64,000 nucleotides of DNA, from the NCBI GenBank assembly GCA_038030265.1, contig CM075938.1:47175189-47239188 (forward strand), written 5' to 3'. Every line of letters begins with the position of its first letter. Position 1 is the stretch's first letter. This document shows positions 55,335 to 64,000 of the stretch, piece after piece. The position numbers and the translations under genes were made by a program. The DNA is from Corythucha ciliata. Lineage: Eukaryota; Arthropoda; Insecta; Hemiptera; Tingidae. The notes beneath the pieces are model-generated. The model saw only the letters and a program-made list of their open reading frames with translations, did not search any database and was not told where the DNA came from.

Positions 55335-55900
55335 ATTCCTTTCTGAAACTGTCCATTTTGTCCAGGAAATTGTGAATTTCGTTGTCAAAACTATCAATGT
55401 CGTCCTAAAACTCCTAATTTCATCCTATTAACTGTCAATTTCGTCCTCAAATTCGCAAATTTCACCCTAGACACTGTCAATTTCAGTGAAAATGATAAAT
55501 CACGTGTTAAAAAGTAAAGAGTGTGCGCTCGCCCTCGTCCACGACACCTTATGGTAGTTGGACGTAAAGTCCCATTAGATTACAGTCAATTTCAACTTCC
55601 AAAACTGTGATTGTCGTACTCCGAACTGTCTATTTCGACTTACAAAACTGTCAATTTTGCCTCAGGAACTGACAATTTTGACTTGGAATCTCAATTTCCT
55701 CCAACATATAACGAATATCACAAACTTTGATTACGAGTTTTTGCATCAGAGTACTAGAAACTATCAATATCGTCGTTAAAAACTGTCAATTTCGTTCTGG
55801 AAACTGTAAATTTCGTCCTCGAAAGGCGAAACACTAAAATGGACACTGTCATTTTCGGCGTTAAAAACTGTCAATTTGACAGTTTTTGGATAGGGTTTTG
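55335..55900 (+). repeat. Family C degenerate array (right part)
   Basis: Resumes after the inserted element with the same 22-24 bp unit. A CTCGTCCACGACACC segment at 55533 is foreign to it. Confidence 0.75.
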
Positions 55901-58900
55901 AGAATAAACATCTTGAGGGAGCTAATACGACCAACTAGGGGGGCTAAGTCCCTATAGCCCCCCCTTAAATCCGCCAATGCTTGAACCTGTACTTTTTAAC
56001 ACCCCCGGCTTTCTCTTCCAGTTTCCTTTATTTTAGAGGCGGCTTTCTATTGTTTATTTCTTGTGGGTAAGGTTCCAAAGAAAAGGCAGACTGATGAGAA
56101 GAAATACGGTAACACTCTTTTTTATTTTTGTTTTTGCTTTCAGGTTATTACTCATCAGCACTGTGCACAGTTACTGTATAATATGCGGCCGAATAATAAA
56201 TATTCCTCTTTTTTAATATATTTTTTGTTGTTGGGGGCACAAAAGAAAGACGCTAGGCTCTTCCCCCTTCCAATCACCATTGCTTCTATTCAATGCGCCG
56301 CGGAAAATAAAGCTCCCCCAGTAATACTTCATTCTCTTCAACTTTTTTTTTTGCCAGTCCTCCCTCCCTCTTAAAAATGACAGATATTTGCAAAATAGAA
56401 CATCCCACATCCACCACTGATTTTCTGCTCTAAGGACCCCTTACCACCCCCACAATATCACCATGAGACAATAAATCGATACTGATCTCATTTTCTTTTT
56501 TAGCTTACTCAGATTTATTGTTGTTTTTTGCCCTCCCTTTCACCTTTTTGTGTTTCCCCTGCATAGCGACCCCGATGAGCATCAATGCCCAAAGTCTCGG
56601 CGGAAAATTCACCCCCACCAACCATTATTCCGCCTTAGCCCTTTCAAGGTAGACTATTGTAGTTGATCCTGTGTTGTAGAGCTCTCGGCTTTCTCTCTCT
56701 ACTTTTTTTTTCTTCTTTCAAAACATCATTGTGAGGACGACCATGGAAGGTTTGAAATGTATTGGTGTAGTGGGGCGGGGGAGGCCATTGGAAACGCCTC
56801 TGACCAATTCCTTCAATCTTTTTTTTCTCGCCCTTGAATAGAACATCCAGGAAGACAGAGAGATCATGGGAGAGCGCTAGATTGGTGAAGGGTGAAATAA
56901 CTTTTTTCTTTTTTTTTCAGAGAGAGAAAAAAAGCCTATGTTCGACTTGACATTGTGATCGAGCGTTCCATTGTTCTATTTTCCTCAATTTGTACTTTCT
57001 TTCTCATCCACTAAATACGCTCGCCCAAACATAACAGACTGTGAAAATTCCGAATTGATCCGAGGGGACAAATCAATTTGAAGGACTTAAGGGCGTATGA
57101 CTCACAAACGGCCGTATGTGAGCCCAAAACCAGGATTTGATCAGGGTCTGAAAGCGGGGAAACTGTTTCAAAAAGCATGTTTTCTTTCCTATACGCCAGG
57201 AATTTTCTTTGTAGGTACTAATCCCCGTTTTCCTCATCGCTTTGCTCAATTAAAGAGGGAAATCCACTTTTTTTCGCAAAATGAGTAGACTTTTCCGAAC
57301 AAATTCAATTGCGTCATTTAGGATCTGTTTTAATAACCTCCTAACGTTGCGTTGTTATACGAATGTAGGTCTACATAATAATCCACTTGAAATAACTATT
57401 TTTTAAATTCTTTCCCGTAATTATTCTCCGCGTAGCATGTGAAGGCTCAAATTTTTGCTCCCCAACAGCCTATACGTAATAATTATAGTTTATACAGTCG
57501 GTATTTTGTTGGCTCACGTCTATAATTTGTTTCTCAATTTCTTGTTCAAACGTACGCGTTAGACGAAATAAAGCCTTTTTTTTTCTCATTTCGGTTCGTA
57601 AAATCCGAGTGGACGTCAATAATTGTGAAACTGTGACTTATTCGCACTTTCGAAACCCATCGATCATATTATTTTCGCCGCGGGTCGCCGGCGGACGGTG
57701 TCATATCTTTAGGAAATCTTGTAAGCCTCTAGGATCTTCTCCTTAGCTGTCAGCTATAAATTAGCCACTCAATATCTCTAGGAAGCACATTTCCGTTTTT
57801 TTTTTTTTTTTTTTTTTTTTTTTTGTGCTTTAAACGTTTCTTCAGACAAATTTGTCTAGATACATAATTGGGAGATCTACTTAATCAGAAAACGAACTCA
57901 AAATTCAAAATACATAAATAAATAGGTTTAATTTTGTTGCCACAATGATTTATTTTATTTTGCGCACAACCGGTACAGGTAAACTAGTCCTTAACTCCAT
58001 CAAAATCATAATACGTAGAATTTACTCCCCAGAAAGTAAGAATCTGTATTCCCTAGGGAAATGAAGCACGATGGCCAACTGTTACACCGCAGTAATATCC
58101 GCTCAATTGAAGGTCCAGGAGAATGAACATTTTGTTGGCAACATTGCGTCCAATCTGCAAACGGAGTTCCAGGATGGTGTGGTAAACGCCGGTTTCTGTT
58201 TTCAATTAAAAGAAACCTTTCATTCTAAAGCGGGTGGTGTATTTTTGTTCAATCCGAGTATGTAGCCATTTGCACGATTCTGTACTTTTCGGTTGTTCAT
58301 ATAACCGGTTGTTAAGCAGGTTTCGGTTGTTAAGTGTACAACTTTGGAGCAAATCAGTTTATTTTCCTCTTAATTGACATTAAACAGCCCTCGCTGCGCT
58401 CGTGCTGATAAATTGGTCCCTCGGAAAATAAACCGTGCATTTATTTCCTCCCATATACAATTACGAAACAAAATTAATCCGATTAAGCAAGTAGGTAGTG
58501 AAATTTATTGGTTAACGAGCCAACGGAGAAAAGTTCAAGGCTCCGAGAGAAATAAGTTTGATAACGAGAAAACTTGTTTTTCAGATTTTGCCGTTTAGCG
58601 AGAAACGAATAAAAAAAAATAAGAACGAGATAGTGCGATGAGGTGATTCTATCACTATAAAGTGGAAGTGGGGGAACCTGAAACAAACGATGAAAACGTC
58701 GTCGGTCGTCTCGTAAAAAGGCCTATTTAGTGGAGCTCATACTACTTCTAAACTTTTTCTTCCAATTTTCTTTTTTGATTTTTCCTCCTTTTGTTTTTCT
58801 GTTTTTATGAGCCCTGAAATCAATTGGAAATACATAATATGTACAAGGAGAAGGGCATTTCACTTCATGTTGGCAAAGTACTTTTCTTTCATCCATGAAA

Positions 58901-59170
58901 TTGCTTGGTATTTTTCACAGAGCCTAATCTTTGCATGGGCTTGTTCGTTATAGACGACGACAACGTCCAGGAGAGCTGCGAAGCTGAGGACGTTGAACCC
59001 GTGCACATAAACTGTGTGCTGGCGTGGCATGGACCGTCGTCCCGGGTGGGATAAGATTGTGACGAGAAGATGTTGCCTTTTATTTTGCCTGAACCTCGTG
59101 TTCATTTCCACGGTCAAACATACGTTGTTGGTTGCCAATAAACAAGTTTTTGAAAGTTAACAGTCGGTCA
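55901..59170. other. Unassigned intergenic DNA
   Basis: Begins with a MITE-end-like stretch (CCCCCCCTTAAATCCGCCAATGC, ending 55980). The rest is pyrimidine-rich intergenic DNA with a 29-base T run at 57796-57824. Frames at 56063-56374, 58071-58265 and 58860-59138 lack recognisable domains. Confidence 0.45.
57796..57824. repeat. Poly(T) tract
   Basis: 29 uninterrupted T. Could be the A tail of a minus-strand retroelement, but no body is recognisable next to it. Confidence 0.8.
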
Positions 59171-59445
59171 AATTAATAAATTAATTAAACTGATGTTATC
59201 CGGAAGACAGGCATAGCCCAACACGATTCGAATTTCGAGAAAAAATGGCTCCCCGGCGAGATTTGAACCCGCAACCTCTGAATTACCAGTCCAGCATGGT
59301 GCCAATTGCGCCACGGAGACGCCTTTGGGAGTCGTACTCCGAGGGGTAAGCTAAGCCCCGCCGGGGAGCCATTTTTTCTTGAAACTCGAATTGTGTTGGG
59401 CTATGCCTGTCGTCCGGACACATCATTTTAATTAATTTATTAATT
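59171..59445. mobile_element. Foldback element carrying a tRNA-like gene (3)
   Basis: The left arm 59171-59257 and right arm 59358-59445 are inverted copies: TTAATTAA, TCCGGA, GACAGGCATAGCCCAACAC, TTCGA, GAGAAAAAATGGCTCCCCGG. The right arm repeats the tRNA 3' acceptor and its T6 terminator, so the terminal repeat itself contains the end of the tRNA gene. Close kin of the element at 39.2 kb. Confidence 0.85.
59247..59320 (-). tRNA. tRNA-like gene, anticodon GGT
   Basis: The minus strand has GTCTCCG / CGGGGAG acceptor halves (pairing except at the first position), the anticodon stem CTGGA/TTCAG with loop CTGGTAA (U33 present, anticodon GGT, Thr type), the T-arm GCGGG-TTCAAAT-CTCGC, and T6 downstream (complement of 59240-59245). 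The D-arm is weak. Either a diverged tRNA gene or a tRNA-derived promoter module. Confidence 0.65.
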
Positions 59446-59449
59446 AAAA

Positions 59450-60350
59450 ATACCGGTGACAGAATTGTTCATCATACCCATCTAGTCGGTGAAATCACTA
59501 ATCAGGGCGTGGAACAGTCACAAAGCAGGAATATTCAGGGTTAAGTAAGTGTGACATTGCCATTTCTGGGGCTAAATAGTCGTAAAAATTGTAAGCGGTG
59601 AGATTCACTGGGAAAATAACGACGAATTCGCCACTTTCAAGTCTAAATATGCGTAAACAACCGAGAAATCACTATTTTAAGGGGAAGGGCAGTGAAAATT
59701 TAAAGCAATAAGGCTACGGAACATAATTAGCAGATTAGTTACTCAAGAAACAAATTGTATGAACAAAAGCTCGCTGAATTGCAATGTTAAAACCAAGCCA
59801 CCGCAAAATTGCTAAATTCAGAAATGAAAATCCGCAAAATTGCAAGTTTCGAGTGTAAATTTGTCAGTGAAATAGCACGTTTCTGGTCTTTACTTCACCA
59901 GAAATGCAAGGTCCTTAGAGCCCCCAAGTACGATGAACAGCCGCGAAATAGACTTGAGAAAATTGCGAGTTAATGGTCTTAATTTTCCAAAAATTGAAAG
60001 TTTCAAGGCTAGCATCACATCAGAATAGACCGATCCCAAAATCTGTGAAATCGCAAATTTTGGGTATGAACTTTCTTCTGGGTATGAGTTTCTTGTCTAT
60101 ATTTTCACGACACTAAAAGATTTCGGGTCTTTTTTTTTAGCGGAGTCGAAATTTCAAATTGTAAGTTTGCAACACCCCGTGTAAAAAGACCGCGACAGCG
60201 CGCCTGAAGCCTTTAGTAAAGTAGAAATAGTGAAATAGCGAAAAAATTATTCGCGACATAGCAATATCAGTATCCGCGAAAATGACCTGAGAAGCTCAGG
60301 ATAGGGCACAAGCCTCAAAAACTCCCAAAGCGAAACTATAACCACGAAAT
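59450..60350. repeat. Long dispersed repeat R, copy 3
   Basis: Shares AATTAGCAGATTA, ACAAATTGTATGAAC, CGCTGAATTGCAA, CCAAGCCACCG and GAAATGAAAATCCGC with copy 2 in the same order (48.12-48.25 kb versus 59.72-59.84 kb). Confidence 0.65.
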
Positions 60351-60890
60351 AGGCTGAATATCCTTGGCATTGCAGCTTACGGGGGGGGTTCAAATTTCAG
60401 AATATACGCGTGCAGTCTTTACTAAAGTAGTGCGGTATAATCAATTGGGGGGGGGGGAGCAAATTACTAGTATTAGTAGCGTAATAATCGATATTTTGGA
60501 CGGTAATAGCGAGGTTCCGTGGCGTTTCTGGGAAAATTTGGCTGATTTGTCCCAAGCATTGTTAGGTAAAATAAACAACTTGATAGTTTCCAGGCCACAT
60601 CCATCACCACACTCACAAATTTCACCTTGTCATCTAATGGAAAACAGTCAATTCCGTACCGGATGGCCGGGCTTTGAGGGGCCTGATTAGATAGGCTCGT
60701 TAACTCTCGTCAAGGTGAATCGCTTTCAGCTTCACAGACGGACAAATCAGGCGATAGTAGTCTCGTAATAGCCAGAATTTTTTTTAAAGCTAGGAAAGGA
60801 CACTAATTATTAATTATATTAACGCCCAACAGGCGCAAATTCAGGGCTTGCGCTCCAAGAAATGATTTGGGCATATTATGTGTCGTTTGA
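60351..60890. other. Unassigned DNA
   Basis: A G run at 60450-60458 is present. The 108-codon frame at 60364-60690 has a fairly natural composition (for example WRFWENLADLSQALLGK) but no family I recognise. Low support as an exon. Confidence 0.25.
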
Positions 60891-60894
60891 CCAG

Positions 60895-61765
60895 GCTGGG
60901 CAGGTATTCTCTGCCTAAAAATAGATAAACTAGCTAGAAAAGGCAAAACTGATGATTCGAGTCTTGAAATGCCTGATTTATGTATTATTAATAGCCATAC
61001 CGGCAATTATAGCTTTAAAAATAGCCAAGCTAACTTCACACGGCCTAAAAAATGGCAAATTACGATTCGCACGGTCCTGAAACGTTCGTGATTCCCGTCC
61101 TGAAAATGACTGAATCAATTATTTGCTCATCAAAAATGGCCAAACTAAATTTGTGTTTGTGCACTAAAAATAGCTGAAATCACGATTCGAACCTTCCTGA
61201 ACAGACGATTCCTGCTCTGAAAATGGCCAAACATGTAGCATTCGCGCTTAGAAAATGGCTGAAAATGACAATTTCCGCTCTAAAAATGACCAGACTGGCA
61301 ATTCTCGCTGTGAAAACGGCAAAACTGACCATTCGTACTATCCTAAAATGGCAAAACTGACGACACGTGGCCTGAAAATATCAGATGGGCTTACGAAAAA
61401 TGATCATACTGAGAACGTGCGCCGTAGAAATGAAAAACTGACCATTCTCACCGTATACAAAAGGCTTGACGGACTATTCGTACCGTAAACATGACTATTT
61501 GTGTCCACAGAATTGGTTAAATTAACGATTCGAGGCTTGAAAATAGATAAACTGAGCTTTTACCCAACAATTGGCTAAAATTATTATGGATTCGAGCGCT
61601 GAAAATATAACTCAGACTATTCAAGCAATGCCTTCATACGAAGTGCGGTTTGCACCGTGAAAATGGCTAAACTAGCTATTTTCGCCGTTATATTGAAAAA
61701 ACCGGTTCTATGCGGCCTATCAATGATTAAACTGGCGATTCGCGCTTTGAAAATGCCTAAACTGA
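60895..61765 (+). repeat. Family B degenerate array (left part)
   Basis: Units with AAAATGGC..AAACTGACNATTCG as at 52.0-53.9 kb. The array is split by a SINE at 61774-62023. Confidence 0.75.
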
Positions 61766-61773
61766 GCCATCAC

Positions 61774-62023
61774 TTAATAAGCTCTTGCGGCTCTTACACC
61801 ATACCCTGTAACTCCATCAGCTGTGCACTTCACACCCGTACTGCGCGGGCGGTTCGGTGGATGCGCCGTTTGTCATACGCGCACCACCGTGAACGCCCAA
61901 TGTGTAATGGGACGTATGCCGTGTAATGGGACGTATGCCGTGTAATGGGCAGTAGCTGGATTCGAACCCAGGCCCACTGGGTTGCGAAGCGAGTATTGTA
62001 TCCATTACACCATCGAGGCACGC
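61774..62023 (-). mobile_element. tRNA-derived SINE, second copy
   Basis: A perfect 8-bp duplication GCCATCAC flanks it (61766-61773, 62024-62031). Minus-strand head: GTGCCTCGATGGTGTAATGG, CTCGCTTCGCAACCCAG, and B-box GGTTCGAATCC. Body as in 48823-49112. It contains a short tandem repeat of GTGTAATGGGACGTATGCC (61902-61939 and a partial third unit). Confidence 0.8.
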
Positions 62024-62031
62024 GCCATCAC

Positions 62032-62340
62032 GCCTTAAATATGTCTAAGCTCATAAACTGTCGATTCGTGCCCTAAAATGATCATTTTTACCTTGCTCAT
62101 GACGTAACAGACGACTCACGCGATTAAAAATGGCTAATCTGACTTGTTGCGTCAGAAAAATTGGCAATCTGGCTATTCGTGCCCTTAAAACACATTAATT
62201 GACTAGTCGCGCCCTATAAAATCGATGAACTGATTATTCAGTCTCCCCAATCGAATATAGAATCATCCCTACCTTACCAACAGATTGACTCCCCCCTCTA
62301 ATTCACAGATGTAAAATGGATTAACTGCCTATTTGCGCCC
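62032..62340 (+). repeat. Family B degenerate array (right part)
   Basis: Resumes after the SINE with units such as AAAAATGGCTAATCTGACTT. Confidence 0.7.
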
Positions 62341-62689
62341 TAGAAAAAAAGGCTACATGGTGGCAGGTGTGTAGCTTTCCTTGGTTGGGGAAAATGACAG
62401 ATACAGCCTTGCCATTTTTGAGCATCCGCAAACTAGAAATGGTAAATTCTGGTAATTATAAACTGAATTTACACAAAAACGACCACGGTTTGTAGCCAGG
62501 AATGTGGCTTAACAGATAGTTTATGGCCTGAAATTACAAGTTTTAAGGCCGGATACATTATTTCGAGATTTGTCGATTTCCGGAGCCAACATGAGACCAG
62601 GTAATCGAACACATCGTGCTCTTATTCCCTCTCATCATTCACACCTGTCGCCTGAGTTAGCCTCGCCAGGGTCAAGTCGAGGTTGGAAT

Positions 62690-62894
62690 ATCAATCAAAC
62701 CAGTCCAGGGGGGCTACTAGGGCATTGCGTTCCAATGGCCTGATCTGACACCCACGGGCACGGCGGTCACGGGTTCGATTCCCGCGCTGGTCAAGTAAGG
62801 CGCCAGGCAAAATTACGAAAGCCTCCTCCTGGGTCTTTCCCCCCTCCCCACCTGTAACACCACATGGTAACGCAATCTCTGAGAAAAAAAAAAA
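62690..62894 (+). mobile_element. tRNA-related SINE, another family
   Basis: A clear B-box/T-arm, CACGGGTTCGATTCCCGCG (62768-62786), is followed by a short body with CACATGGTAACGCAATCTC and an A tail at 62884-62894. The A-box region is less clear, so the 5' limit is approximate. Confidence 0.65.
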
Positions 62895-64000
62895 GTCCCA
62901 AATGTTTTAAATAGGGGTAGTTCGGTCCTTAATACTTCTTTTAAATATTTTGACCATCTTTACAAGTGTAACGCCTTTCAGACAGCAGATACCTCGTTTG
63001 CTGTGTGGAGAGCCTCTTTCGGGACCCTGTGATCCCTCGGGTGATTGAGTTTGTTGCAGAGCTTCTATTTATCCACCGAAAACAAGTAACTAAATAACGA
63101 TATCATCTAATTAAACCGTTATAATTATTAGCCTGTGCCATGAATTGTTTGCTTTTATAACAGGTACAGCTTCTATACATATTTACCATTTCAACGTCAA
63201 GCTTTTTCGCACGATATATTTTGAGGGTTGAAACGATGCATAATATTGTTTGTGTCCAGGAAAGCCTTCCCTCTAATCCCGACCCTGTTAATTTTGTAAT
63301 AACATTTCCCTCAGAAACATGGGATCGTAACATTATTATCCCAGCATTATTTTCCCGCTTTAAAATCGCGTTTCTACTGCAGTTAATTTAAACATTCATG
63401 GAATTCATTGTAATTACCTCCCTCTTCATGGTCATCCTTCTTCTATGAACCGCAACGCATGCATTCCAATGAGAGCAAAGCGTAATTAAAACACCTGGAC
63501 TTTAATTTTAGCCACCCCCCCCTCGGTTCTCCTTTCAGGATTCATGACTATGAACCTGGATCGTAATATAGGGTGTTGAAATGGGTATCACTCATGCCCC
63601 TAACCCTTTTTTCTAGCTTACCCAGCTCGTGACTGTTATTTACTTCAAAGCTTTCCACAGAGGCCACAATAAAATAAACCTTTCCGTATAACTTTTTCTT
63701 CCCCTTTTTACAGTTCACCTGCAAACGTCGTCAAGGAAAAAAAAGGTGAATGGAAGGGAAAAGAGGAAAGAGGCTCAGAGCAACAAATTTCCTTTCTTTA
63801 TTTTCCCATTGGAAACCAAAATGCTTCTATTTTCTTTTCTAGGGAAGAGCGCCTTGCGAAGCGCGAAGAGGGGTTATGGAAAAGTTTTTCCGGGGTTCTT
63901 TAATCGTGGGAAAACCCGTTCAGGAGGAGAGTTCTGGGGGTGTTTTCTCTTATCTCCTTTAAAGAAAAGTTTTTTCTCCCTTCACAAACGGTGAAGAGAG
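62895..64000. other. Unassigned intergenic DNA
   Basis: No gene supported. The open frame 63746-63994 is basic and lacks any domain. The window ends here. Confidence 0.4.

Noticed and set aside
51961..55978. Possible hAT-like element enclosing families B and C (GCGGATCC- and ATCCGCC-type ends)
   Set aside because: The ends match only loosely and the flanking 8 bases differ; such words are common MITE termini.
58860..59138. 92-codon minus-strand frame as a host gene
   Set aside because: No recognisable domain, no exon-intron signals and no second exon nearby.

Overview
This window is eukaryotic nuclear DNA with no intact host gene that I can recognise. It is moderately AT-rich and has many homopolymer runs. 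A decayed Jockey-type non-LTR retrotransposon, a P-element/THAP9-like transposon with a GT-AG intron, tRNA-derived SINEs and many small inverted-repeat elements together suggest an arthropod, plausibly an insect. I cannot name the species. Nearly all open frames are short, lack family motifs and look like chance.

Layout. 1-5.5 kb: unannotated intergenic DNA with short-period repeats and one CCGGACC-rich inverted-repeat element. 5.55-15.2 kb: a foldback element interrupted by a P-like transposon (4,674 bp, perfect 8-bp target duplication) and several small inverted-repeat elements, one of them inside the P-like transposase gene. 15.2-22 kb: mostly plain intergenic DNA with a decayed THAP-domain exon at 18.6 kb. 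22.3-30.8 kb: foldbacks and degenerate minisatellite arrays, one array enclosed by CAG...CTG inverted termini. 31.5-35.5 kb: a broken Jockey-like LINE, plus strand. 38-41 kb: two tRNA-like genes sitting between inverted repeats, then a long dispersed repeat. 41-45 kb: more arrays, interrupted by a 904-bp element with an 8-bp target duplication and subterminal AGTTGAT motifs. 45.8-47.7 kb: a GC-rich block and the 3' end of a second LINE, minus strand. 48-50 kb: long repeat, SINE and a palindrome. 51.4-55.9 kb: three array families with an inserted element. 56-59 kb: plain intergenic DNA. 59.2-62.9 kb: a third tRNA foldback, long repeat, arrays and two SINEs. 63-64 kb: nothing recognised.

Nothing here works together as a host pathway. 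The content is a record of nested transposition and of repeat-array growth. The most unusual features are (1) degenerate 22-35 bp arrays of several families, roughly a fifth to a quarter of the window by my rough sum; (2) tRNA-like genes with oligo-T terminators held inside long inverted repeats; and (3) the nested transposon stack with readable target duplications. All boundaries were read by eye; alignments and database searches were not run.
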